Positions 8,404-16,459 of a DNA stretch of 64,000 bases are shown piece after piece. Under the pieces are notes generated by a model that saw only the letters and a list, made by a program, of their open reading frames with translations, was not told the DNA's origin and did no database searches. Source of the stretch: Flavobacteriales bacterium UBA7878 (lineage in GTDB: Bacteria; Bacteroidota; Bacteroidia; Flavobacteriales; Schleiferiaceae); assembly GCA_002501205.1 (NCBI GenBank), contig DLRW01000075.1, forward strand, positions 1 through 64,000, given 5' to 3'. The translations under genes were made by a program, and so were the position numbers. Within the stretch, counting starts at the first letter, position 1. Every line of letters begins with the position of its first letter.

Positions 8404-9197
8404 AGGAGATCGGCCATTTTACGTTCTACTTTTTGGAAGTAAATCCAACCGCTTAGGAATAAGGCTAAGGAAAATGCAATACTTACGCTTATCCCATTGA
8501 TATTGGCCGAAAAGCCTAATTCGAATATTCCGGCTCGCCATATTTCCAGGATGCCCATCATGGGGTTCAGGTACAGCAAGATTTGAAACTTTTCATTGAG
8601 GGCGGTGTGCCATAATTCGGGACTATAGGCAATAGGGCTGAGGAAAAACAGCATTTGGGCAAAGAAGGGAATAATCTGTTGCAGGTCGCGGAATCGTAAG
8701 CTCAGCGCTGCAAACCATAGGGCCAAGCCCTGGGAAGCGAAAAAGCTCATTAAAAGGGCCGCTACAAAACTGCCTAGACTAAATAGGGTGAAATGCGCAT
8801 CGGCGAAAGCCACAAAAACAAACAGAATAAGTACGAAGATGAGATCTACTGAGGCTACCAGGCTTTTAGAAAGCACTAACAGTATTCGTGGAAAATAGAT
8901 TTTCTGCAGCATGGTCCGGGCCTGAATGAGGGAGGCTGCACCTTGACTCAAATTATAATTGAAAAAGCCCCAAAAGATTAAACCACTAAGAGTGTAGCTT
9001 AAAAAAGGAATGCTTTGGGTGTCTGCCTGTAATGCCCTTTGAAAAACTAAAAAGAGCACTGCCATTGAAAGCAGAGGCTGTATTAGAGCCCATAAGGTGC
9101 CTAGCTTGGTTTGGGCATAGCGTACCTTAAAATCGCGACGTGCCAGGCTAATACCCAAACTGCGGTATTGCGTCAACTCTTTCCATTGGCTGGCCAA
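8400..9197 (-). CDS. polysaccharide ABC exporter, permease subunit (Wzm type)
   Basis: ABC-2 family permease with six hydrophobic segments between about residues 30 and 260; RRDFKVRYAQTKLGTLWALI is the characteristic amphipathic entry of Wzm/TagG proteins and LFFLSPIAYSPE the conserved late loop. Coordinates begin at the only standard start codon in the frame, a TTG at 9197, giving 265 residues. The frame stays open to 9269 without ATG, GTG or TTG, and the upstream codons read DSYILIKSGRQSL, which resembles the conserved N-terminus of the family. The true start is therefore probably upstream at a non-standard codon, best ATC at 9242. Partner of the Wzt-like ATPase. Confidence 0.85.
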   Translation of the reverse strand: MASQWKELTQYRSLGISLARRDFKVRYAQTKLGTLWALIQPLLSMAVLFLVFQRALQADTQSIPFLSYTLSGLIFWGFFNYNLSQGAASLIQARTMLQKIYFPRILLVLSKSLVASVDLIFVLILFVFVAFADAHFTLFSLGSFVAALLMSFFASQGLALWFAALSLRFRDLQQIIPFFAQMLFFLSPIAYSPELWHTALNEKFQILLYLNPMMGILEIWRAGIFELGFSANINGISVSIAFSLALFLSGWIYFQKVERKMADLL

Positions 9198-9246
9198 ACT
9201 TTGGCGGCCCGACTTAATTAGTATGTAGCTATCCTTTGTGATGTCA

Positions 9247-9254
9247 CAAATATA
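9247..9254 (-). promoter_or_regulatory. -7 element of the Wzm/Wzt operon
   Basis: TATATTTG on the minus strand matches TAnnTTTG. It predicts a transcript start near 9241-9243, that is at the ATC codon proposed as the start of the permease, with the same four-base gap seen before the aminotransferase and recG ATG codons. Confidence 0.45.
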
Positions 9255-9269
9255 GCGGCCTCGGGGCTT

Positions 9270-11312
9270 CTAGTTCCGGATCAGCCTTAAAGTTGTTCGT
9301 TCTCCCTCGCGATTAAGGTGCAAGAGGTAAATGCCGGACTGTTCCGGTAATTGGAATTCATAGTCTTCAGAGCCTTCGATTTGATCTCTAAACAAGATGC
9401 GACCTTGTAAATCTGTGAGCAATATTTGAGTGCCATGTAATTCGTAAGGAGCATCTAAATGGACCAGTCCATTGGATGGGTTTGGATAAGCACTAATTTG
9501 AGTGTAGTCATTTTCTTCCAGGCCGATAGGTTCCCAGTATTGCAGGCAGGCACTAGTGTCGATGCAATTGCCATTATCTACAATCACCGCAAATTGTCCA
9601 CTGGTATCGGGATGAAATTCGCGACCGGTAGCACCGGGAATCGGACTTAAGAGACTATCACAAACTAACCATTGGTAGGTCGCTCCAAATTGGTTGGCTC
9701 TAAAAGTGGTATCGTTAATGAGGGTAGCTGACGAATCGATGAAATTCATGGTTAAAGCAAGATAAACTAAGGAATCGCAACCGGATGAGCTGGGAATAAT
9801 ATAGCGATCACCACTGCGAGTATCATGATAGGTAAAGCTATTGATCCAGGTATAGGAATTACAAGCCTGAATAGTGTCATAACCATAACCTTCCTGACAA
9901 TAGGTAAGCTTTAGCATGAATGATTCGAGGCCCGGACTTTGACCATTGTCTACAATACTTGGATCTGGATCGAAGTCCATGAGGGTTTCAAAGCGACCAG
10001 CCACATATATTTCGCCTCGGTTATTTGCCATGGCCAGGGCGGGATAATCGATTTGGCTGCCACCCCAGGATTCACCGTAGAGGTAATTGCCTGCCGAATC
10101 AATCTGAGCAACGAAGATATCTTGCAAACCCTTGGAAGTTTTCATATTAGCTCCCAGGCTAGGGTCGAGATCTATACTTCCGGTAAAGGGTGCTGAAACT
10201 ATAGCACCTCCTGAGCCATCACGATTGAGGAAAAGACTGTTTTTACCAATATCAGCATCTCCCCACATACGAACCCAGTCGACCGACCAACTGGTATCAA
10301 GTCTCCAAACAAAAAGTGGGTTTTGGTTACCTACCGCATTTAAGTTAAGCACGGAGGCCGTATCGGGGTCAAAATCTTTGGTACCGGTGAAATATCCTGA
10401 GAAGTAGAGGGTTTCACTATTTTGCATTTGCATCTTCTGAGGAACAACCTCACTGTTGAAAGCCGAAACAAAGAGACCAAAAGGATTGAGCTTTAAAAAG
10501 AAGCCATCACCTGAATTTGTGTTGAGCCAGTATTCTTCACCGGCGGTAGTATCGGGGTCAAAGTCGACCGAATCATTGAAAAACCCTTGAGCATAAACAT
10601 CGCCATTATCAGCAATTTTCACATTCAGTGCCTGGTCTTCGAGGGCTGAACCTACGGAGCGAACCCACCAGATGGTACCGCCAGGGTGCAGACGCATAAT
10701 GAAGACATCACCTCTTCCATGCGAAAATACGGGGGCATAGCCACCTACACTGGGGTCCATGTCGGCATTGCCCCAGAAGAAACCGCCAATTACTATGTCG
10801 CCATTATTATTCACATCAATGTCATTGGGGCTTTCCAAAGAGCGATCGCCAAAAACTCTGGCATACATTAAATCTCCATTGGCTTTAATTACCCAAAGAA
10901 ATACATCGGCATAACCCGCGGCGGTAAGGTTTACTACTCCAGGGCCAGGGTCGAAATCGAGGGTACGGGTAAATTCTCCTACGGCATAAACATTGCCATT
11001 AATGTCAGTGTCAATGGCGGTGATTTTTTCGGGATTATTATTACCAAGAGAATGAGCCCATTTAAGATTTCCATAGGCGTCGTATTTAGCAATAAACATA
11101 TCGTAGATGCCAACCGCGGTATCAATTCGGGAATGGGGACCATGATCAAAATCGACTATGCCCGAGAAGGTTCCGGCCACAATGATATTGCCAAAGGCAT
11201 CCATCTGGCTGTCGATAATATTAAATTGATCATTTTGAGTAAACCAGGCTAATTGCAGGCTTTGACCCATCACACTCAAACTAAGAAGGCAGAGAAGTAA
11301 AGTTTTCTTCAT
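9270..11312 (-). CDS. T9SS-secreted seven-repeat propeller protein
   Basis: 680-residue exported protein. MKKTLLLCLLSLSVMGQSLQ is a signal peptide. Seven repeats of the SBBP type follow, each with a turn like GEFTRTLDFDPGPG (others: GIVDFDHG, GNADMDPS, NDSVDFDPDT, GTKDFDPDT, GSIDLDPSL, TLMDFDPDP) and a strand like DVFLWVIKANGDL. Seven units fit a seven-bladed beta-propeller, and the DxDP loops could bind calcium. A beta-rich linker (about 490-590) leads to a T9SS type A sorting domain beginning SAYPNPSNGLVHL and ending LRLIRN. The ATG at 11312 is chosen over a TTG ten codons upstream because it starts the signal peptide. Surface or secreted; function unknown. Confidence 0.85.
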   Translation of the reverse strand: MKKTLLLCLLSLSVMGQSLQLAWFTQNDQFNIIDSQMDAFGNIIVAGTFSGIVDFDHGPHSRIDTAVGIYDMFIAKYDAYGNLKWAHSLGNNNPEKITAIDTDINGNVYAVGEFTRTLDFDPGPGVVNLTAAGYADVFLWVIKANGDLMYARVFGDRSLESPNDIDVNNNGDIVIGGFFWGNADMDPSVGGYAPVFSHGRGDVFIMRLHPGGTIWWVRSVGSALEDQALNVKIADNGDVYAQGFFNDSVDFDPDTTAGEEYWLNTNSGDGFFLKLNPFGLFVSAFNSEVVPQKMQMQNSETLYFSGYFTGTKDFDPDTASVLNLNAVGNQNPLFVWRLDTSWSVDWVRMWGDADIGKNSLFLNRDGSGGAIVSAPFTGSIDLDPSLGANMKTSKGLQDIFVAQIDSAGNYLYGESWGGSQIDYPALAMANNRGEIYVAGRFETLMDFDPDPSIVDNGQSPGLESFMLKLTYCQEGYGYDTIQACNSYTWINSFTYHDTRSGDRYIIPSSSGCDSLVYLALTMNFIDSSATLINDTTFRANQFGATYQWLVCDSLLSPIPGATGREFHPDTSGQFAVIVDNGNCIDTSACLQYWEPIGLEENDYTQISAYPNPSNGLVHLDAPYELHGTQILLTDLQGRILFRDQIEGSEDYEFQLPEQSGIYLLHLNREGERTTLRLIRN

Positions 11313-11369
11313 ACGAAGGGCATAGGGAATTAAACCGCTCAAGTTAAAAAAATGCCGCTACAGTTCGGC

Positions 11370-11397
11370 TTGGCAATGAGTGCTCGTTCTATATTTG
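11370..11397 (+). promoter_or_regulatory. recG promoter (TTG-N17-TATATTTG)
   Basis: TTG at 11370-11372 and TATATTTG at 11390-11397 match the Bacteroidota -33/-7 pattern with 17-base spacing. The -7 element ends four bases before the recG ATG, so the transcript should begin at or beside the start codon. Confidence 0.6.
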
Positions 11398-11401
11398 TTT
11401 T

Positions 11402-13504
11402 ATGTCCATCCTGAGCACTGCCATAGAATACCTGAAAGGAGTAGGGCCGGCGAAAGCCGATTTACTGAAGAAGGAACTGCTGATTTTTCGTTATGCCGAT
11501 TTATTGCAATTGTATCCTTATCGCTATGTAGATCGCAGTCGTTTTTATAAGATCAATGAGTTAGGGGGCACCGCGGCTGAGGTACAGATTAAGGGTCGCA
11601 TTACCAATATGGAGGTGCAAGGACCCAAGGGTCGCGGTAGTCGTTTAAAAGCAACTTTTCAGGATGAGACTGGAGAGGTGGAATTGGTTTGGTTTAAGGG
11701 GGTGCAATGGATTCAAAAGTCCTTGAAATTGCATCAAGACTATGTGCTTTATGGTAAGCCCAATTTTTTTAACGGTAGCCTGAGTTTCCCACATCCCGAA
11801 TTAGATCTGGAGGCCGATTTTAAACGCAGCCCTTTGCGTGGATTACAACCGCTATACCCCAGTACAGAAAAGCTCAATCAAAAAGGACTGAATAATCGGG
11901 GTTTGGCCAAATTAACCAAGGTGCTTTTGCCTCAGTTGAAAGGGGCTTTGCCGGATTTCTTTCCAGCTCATTTCCGGGAGCGTTATGCTTTAATGCCGAG
12001 GGAAGAGGCTTTAATGCAAATACACTTTCCCAGTAGCATTGATAAAGCAGAGGCCGCGCGTACACGCTTGAAATTTGAAGAGCTTTTCTTTTTTCAAATG
12101 GAGATGGCCGCGCAAAAACGCCAGCACCATCGGGAATTTCAAAGTTTCGCTTTCGCGGATGTCGGCGCACACTTCAATCATTTCTACGAAAAGGTTTTAC
12201 CCTTCGAGTTAACAGGAGCCCAAAAAAGAGTGCTCAAAGAAATTCGGCAGGATATGCGCTATGGCAAGCATATGAATCGCCTCCTTCAAGGAGATGTAGG
12301 ATCCGGGAAAACCATGGTGGCTTTAATGGCGATGTTGATTGCTATTGACAATGGTTTTCAAGCTTGCTTGATGGCGCCCACCGAAATTTTGGCCCAACAG
12401 CATTATCAAGGTATTCGCGAATTATTGGATGATTCTCCTTTGGAAGTAGCCTTACTAACCGGCTCGGTTAAGACCCCTGAAAGGAAGGTGATCCATGAAA
12501 AATTGCAGTCGGGGGAGCTCCATATATTAATTGGTACCCATGCCTTATTGGAAGATAAGGTGAAGTATAAAAATCTGGGCCTGGCGGTGGTGGATGAGCA
12601 ACATCGTTTTGGCGTAGCGCAACGGGCTAAGCTCTGGAAGAAGAACAAACTACCGCCTCATATTTTGGTAATGACGGCCACTCCCATTCCACGTACCCTG
12701 GCTATGAGTATTTATGGCAATTTGGACCTTTCGGTGATTGATGAACTGCCTCCGGGAAGAAAGCCGATCACCACCAGTCATGCCTTTGATAAAGATCGCA
12801 ATAAACTCTTTGGCTTTTTAGAGTCGGAGATTGAAAAGGGGCGGCAGGTGTATATCGTTTATCCACTGATTGAAGAGTCGGAGAAAATGGATTATAAGGA
12901 TCTGATGGATGGCTATGAAAGTATATGCCGCGCTTTTCCTCGACCCAAATATCAGGTAAGTGTGGTGCATGGGAAGATGAAGCCCGAGGATAAGGATTTT
13001 GAAATGCAGCGCTTCGCTTCGGGTAAAACTCAGATTATGGTGGCAACCACGGTAATTGAAGTGGGGGTGAATGTACCTAATGCTTCGGTGATGGTAATTG
13101 AATCGGCCGAGCGCTTTGGTTTGAGTCAATTGCATCAGTTACGCGGCAGGGTAGGGCGTGGTGCCGAAAAGAGCTATTGTATATTAATGACCGGTCCTAA
13201 ATTAAGTCGGGATGCACAAGTGCGAATGAAAACAATGGTGCGCACCCAGGATGGATTTGAGATCGCTGATGTGGATCTCAAATTACGAGGACCGGGAGAT
13301 TTAACCGGGACCCAGCAAAGTGGTATGCTCAATCTAAAACTAGCCGACCTTAGGCAGGATACTCCAATTATGGATTTATCGCGCCGGGCCTTACAAGATT
13401 TATTCAATGCCGATCCCTCCTTAAAAGCACCTGAACATCAGAGTATATTGGAGGAATTTGCCAAGCGAAAGTCCGGTAAAATCGACTGGGGGCGTATCGC
13501 ATAA
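11402..13504 (+). CDS. recG: ATP-dependent DNA helicase RecG
   Basis: 700-residue RecG, which remodels stalled forks and branch-migrates Holliday junctions. Order: N-terminal helices with the helix-hairpin-helix-like LKGVGPAKADLLKKE, wedge/OB domain (about 60-160) with YPYRYVDRS, then two RecA-like helicase lobes. Motif I is QGDVGSGKTMVALMAM, motif II VVDEQHRFGVAQR, motif III VMTATPIPRTLAMS, and motifs V and VI ATTVIEVGVNVPNAS and QLRGRVGRG. The length is normal for bacterial RecG. The ATG at 11402 gives the standard N-terminus. The gene has its own promoter in the gap between two divergent genes and is followed by 65 bases before an unrelated lipoprotein. Confidence 0.97.
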   Translation: MSILSTAIEYLKGVGPAKADLLKKELLIFRYADLLQLYPYRYVDRSRFYKINELGGTAAEVQIKGRITNMEVQGPKGRGSRLKATFQDETGEVELVWFKGVQWIQKSLKLHQDYVLYGKPNFFNGSLSFPHPELDLEADFKRSPLRGLQPLYPSTEKLNQKGLNNRGLAKLTKVLLPQLKGALPDFFPAHFRERYALMPREEALMQIHFPSSIDKAEAARTRLKFEELFFFQMEMAAQKRQHHREFQSFAFADVGAHFNHFYEKVLPFELTGAQKRVLKEIRQDMRYGKHMNRLLQGDVGSGKTMVALMAMLIAIDNGFQACLMAPTEILAQQHYQGIRELLDDSPLEVALLTGSVKTPERKVIHEKLQSGELHILIGTHALLEDKVKYKNLGLAVVDEQHRFGVAQRAKLWKKNKLPPHILVMTATPIPRTLAMSIYGNLDLSVIDELPPGRKPITTSHAFDKDRNKLFGFLESEIEKGRQVYIVYPLIEESEKMDYKDLMDGYESICRAFPRPKYQVSVVHGKMKPEDKDFEMQRFASGKTQIMVATTVIEVGVNVPNASVMVIESAERFGLSQLHQLRGRVGRGAEKSYCILMTGPKLSRDAQVRMKTMVRTQDGFEIADVDLKLRGPGDLTGTQQSGMLNLKLADLRQDTPIMDLSRRALQDLFNADPSLKAPEHQSILEEFAKRKSGKIDWGRIA

Positions 13505-13569
13505 AAGCAAGCTATCTTTTTTTTGGCATGATATTTTTATGTTGTTGATGGAACGCAAAAACCATCACA

Positions 13570-14115
13570 ATGAAAAAGCTAATTGTACTCCTCTTGGGCC
13601 TCAGCATAGCCTCTTGTTCTTATGAAAGTAATGTGCCCGGACCAGTAGGTCCACAAGGCCCTCCCGGACCTGGATTGAGTTATCGTATTATTGATGCTAC
13701 CGCTCTATATGAGAACTGGTTGCCCTTTAATAATCCTGGTGAAATCGACTATCAATATTACCAGGAATTTAATGCCCCCGAGATTGATCAATATACCTTC
13801 GATAATGGATTGGTGATTGGTTATCAGATTGACGGCGGAACTACTTATACTCTGCCAAACACCATTAACTTCGATGGTTATACCCGCGAGTTTAGTTTGT
13901 ACTACGGTGTTGGTTATGTAGGTTTTATCTGTAAAGATTCCGACTTACAATCTACTCCTCCCGATGTAGACCAATATTTCAAGGTGTATATCGTGAATCC
14001 TTCCAGTGGTAAGCGCGACCTCAGTGGAATGTCGCAAACAGAACTGGAGTTGTATCTTCGCGAGATGAAGGCCGAAGGATCGGCTCGCGAGATCAAGCTT
14101 ACCCGAAAGAAATGA
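13570..14115 (+). CDS. hypothetical lipoprotein with short collagen-like linker
   Basis: 181 residues. MKKLIVLLLGLSIASCS is a lipoprotein signal with lipidation Cys16-17 region, followed directly by a GPVGPQGPPGPG collagen-like linker, a layout frequent in Bacteroidota outer-membrane lipoproteins. The remainder is tyrosine- and acid-rich, predicted beta (NNPGEIDYQYYQEFNAPEID), and ends in a basic tail. No catalytic motif is seen and I do not recognise the family. Its TGA overlaps the candidate ATG of the M1 peptidase (ATGA), and a strong terminator lies 24 bases after the stop. Confidence 0.7.
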   Translation: MKKLIVLLLGLSIASCSYESNVPGPVGPQGPPGPGLSYRIIDATALYENWLPFNNPGEIDYQYYQEFNAPEIDQYTFDNGLVIGYQIDGGTTYTLPNTINFDGYTREFSLYYGVGYVGFICKDSDLQSTPPDVDQYFKVYIVNPSSGKRDLSGMSQTELELYLREMKAEGSAREIKLTRKK

Positions 14116-16457
14116 CCTTAAATAAGTGCTCTATATACAGACCGATGTTTCTAAGCATCGGTCTTTTTTTTGTGTTAGTCTCTGGCCTGCAGGCCCAGGA
14201 TTTTAAAAGCCTGCATTTGGTGGCGCGCTTTGACACCATTGAGGAAAAGGTTTTAGGAACTGTTTACCATCAAGTGGCGGTGAACGAGGAGGTAGAGCAA
14301 TTGGTGCTCAATGCCATTCGCATGGAAATTAAATCCTTGCAATTGAACGGTGAAGATTGGGATTATCAGCAAAATGATACCGCTCTTTTTATTCCCTTAA
14401 ATAAGCCTTCAACCAGAGAGCTTCAATTGCGAATTGAATATGAAGCTAAGCCTAATAAGGGCATCTATTTTATTGGATGGCAAGATGAGACACGTCGGGC
14501 ACGCCGACAAATTTGGACTCAGGGTCAGGGCATTGATCATCGACATTGGATTCCTCATCATGATGATCAAACCGATAAAATTCTCTTTTCGGCCGAATGG
14601 ATTTTTAATTCAGATTATCAAATAATGAGCAATGGTCTATTGGATTCCATGGTGACCAAAGAAGGCGAGAACCATTGGTATTATAGTATGGATAAGCCCA
14701 TGAGTTCCTATCTGATCGCCATGGCTTTAGGGAATTATGTCGCCAGTGCTCAAATGGTAAACGGGACGCCTCATATCTTATATCACTATCCTGATCGAAT
14801 TGTGGATAGCGCTTGGTATTATTACCGTCATCAGCATATCGCTTCTTTTCTGGAAGAGGAAATCAATTATGAATATCCCTGGCGTAATTATAAGCAAGCT
14901 CCGGTAATGGACTTCCGTCATGGGGCTATGGAGAATACCTGTGCCACCATTTTTGGAGATTTCTTTCTGGTGGATTCCATTGCCTTTAATGATCGTAATT
15001 ATACCTATGTAGACGCCCATGAGTTTGCGCATCAATGGTTTGGGAATTTAGTCACCGCGGCGGGTTCCGAGCATCATTGGCTGCATGAGGGTTTTGCGAC
15101 TTATTATCAGTGGTTAAGTGAGGAAGAGCTTTATGGTTCCAATCATTATGATTGGGAGTTATTTAAAGCTCGTGAATTAATTGAGGGGGCCGCCGCTCGT
15201 GATAGCCTACCATTAGCTCATCCCAAGGCGGGAGTGGAACGCTTTTACCAAAAGGGAGGCTGGTTGTTACATATGCTTCGGAACTATGTAGGCGACTCAG
15301 TATATCGTATGGTGATCGACGATTATCTAAATCGTTATGCCCATCAGGTAGTACAAAATGAAGATTTGATTGCCCTTTTTGAAAAGCACAGTGATAAAGA
15401 CATTCGATCCTTTTTTGATTTGTGGCTTTATGGAAAGAACGAACCAACATTACGCATCCGGCACAGCCCTATAAAAGAGGCTCTTGTAACTGACTTAAGT
15501 GAAGCCATGCCTCAGCAATTGGAGTTCGCTTTTTTGGTGAATGGCAAATGGCGTTTTCAAAAGCATCAAATATCCAAGGGGCGTTCGATGATCCTTATTC
15601 CAGACTCTTGCACTGCCTATTATTTGGCGAATGTGGATGATTTACTGCTGAACCTGGAAGATGAAAGCATGACCACAGAATACTATCATATCGCCTTTGA
15701 AGCCAATGATCAGTTGTCGGCTCGTTGTCGCTATATGCGAGAATGGCCGCAATGGGAGGAAGATTTAGATTTTATCAAGTCAGTGGCTGAGAATAAGCAG
15801 AATTTTCATTGGCTTCGCGCCGAAGCGATTAGAGCCTTTGTTCGTATTTCAAAAGACAGAAATAAAGAAAAGGCCTTGGTAGAAAGCCTGCTCCGCAGCA
15901 CAAAGGATGTGCAATTGCAAAAGGCAATTATAACTTTGGTTTTGAAAGAGAAAATGAACATTGATGCTCAGATTTTAGCGGATTTACGCCAATATGGGGG
16001 CTCTTATGATTTGAGGTCTTCAGCCCTGCAAGCCAGTATTGACCCCGATAATTTGGCGAGTATGAAATGGCTCAATGATGCGCATTGGGCGGAGCAACCA
16101 GGAATAGTAGGACACAATCTTTATTTGCAAACGCTCTTTTATCGATTTGCCTTTTTTAGGGATCAAGAGGCCTTGGCCAAAATGTTGGATTTTGCCGGAC
16201 CATCCTTCGATTTTAATACTCGTATGAATGCTTTGAGTTATTTGTCTTACCTGCCTATTGATGCCGATTTGTATTGGCAGCGATTGTTTGAAGCCTTCCA
16301 AAACAAAAACTGGAAACTGAGCAAAAAGGGGCGTGAGAAACTCCTCGATTTACAAAGCAAAGAAGCGGCTCAGTTTAAAAAGGCCTACCGCAAAGCCAAG
16401 CGCGATTGGGATGATTTTCAAAAGCGAAAGGCAGAGCGTACTTTTGAGAAGGAATAG
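14112..16457 (+). CDS. M1-family zinc metallopeptidase (aminopeptidase-like)
   Basis: 781-residue exported metallopeptidase. Residues 1-29 form a signal peptide (basic n-region, core FLSIGLFFVLVSGLQA). The N-terminal beta domain is followed by the substrate motif GAMEN at 271-275 and the zinc site HEFAHQWFG at 303-311, with Glu326 in LHEGFATYY as third ligand (HExxH-18-E). The C-terminal half is helical. These are all catalytic landmarks of M1 aminopeptidases, so it should be active in the periplasm or on the surface. The start at 14112 overlaps the lipoprotein stop; an ATG at 14145 would also leave a signal peptide but with no positive charge. A perfect terminator hairpin is embedded in the signal-peptide codons (14139-14171). 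Confidence 0.9.
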   Translation: MTLNKCSIYRPMFLSIGLFFVLVSGLQAQDFKSLHLVARFDTIEEKVLGTVYHQVAVNEEVEQLVLNAIRMEIKSLQLNGEDWDYQQNDTALFIPLNKPSTRELQLRIEYEAKPNKGIYFIGWQDETRRARRQIWTQGQGIDHRHWIPHHDDQTDKILFSAEWIFNSDYQIMSNGLLDSMVTKEGENHWYYSMDKPMSSYLIAMALGNYVASAQMVNGTPHILYHYPDRIVDSAWYYYRHQHIASFLEEEINYEYPWRNYKQAPVMDFRHGAMENTCATIFGDFFLVDSIAFNDRNYTYVDAHEFAHQWFGNLVTAAGSEHHWLHEGFATYYQWLSEEELYGSNHYDWELFKARELIEGAAARDSLPLAHPKAGVERFYQKGGWLLHMLRNYVGDSVYRMVIDDYLNRYAHQVVQNEDLIALFEKHSDKDIRSFFDLWLYGKNEPTLRIRHSPIKEALVTDLSEAMPQQLEFAFLVNGKWRFQKHQISKGRSMILIPDSCTAYYLANVDDLLLNLEDESMTTEYYHIAFEANDQLSARCRYMREWPQWEEDLDFIKSVAENKQNFHWLRAEAIRAFVRISKDRNKEKALVESLLRSTKDVQLQKAIITLVLKEKMNIDAQILADLRQYGGSYDLRSSALQASIDPDNLASMKWLNDAHWAEQPGIVGHNLYLQTLFYRFAFFRDQEALAKMLDFAGPSFDFNTRMNALSYLSYLPIDADLYWQRLFEAFQNKNWKLSKKGREKLLDLQSKEAAQFKKAYRKAKRDWDDFQKRKAERTFEKE
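14139..14171 (+). terminator. intrinsic terminator inside the 5' end of the M1 peptidase gene
   Basis: AGACCGATG (14139-14147) pairs perfectly with CATCGGTCT (14156-14164) around an eight-base loop, and eight T residues follow (14164-14171). It is the natural end of the lipoprotein transcript, yet it overlaps codons 10-20 of the peptidase frame, where the T run encodes part of the hydrophobic signal core. It may act as a terminator/attenuator controlling the peptidase and sugar transferase. Confidence 0.8.
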
Positions 16458-16459
16458 CT

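Noticed and set aside
11369..11385. TTGGCAATGAGTGCTC as a sigma54 promoter before recG
   Set aside because: GG and GC are 10, not 12, bases apart, and a good -33/-7 promoter overlaps.
13640..13680. Collagen-like GPVGPQGPPGPG in the lipoprotein
   Set aside because: Only four Gly-X-Y-type units; common short linker after the lipobox in Bacteroidota lipoproteins, not a true collagen domain.
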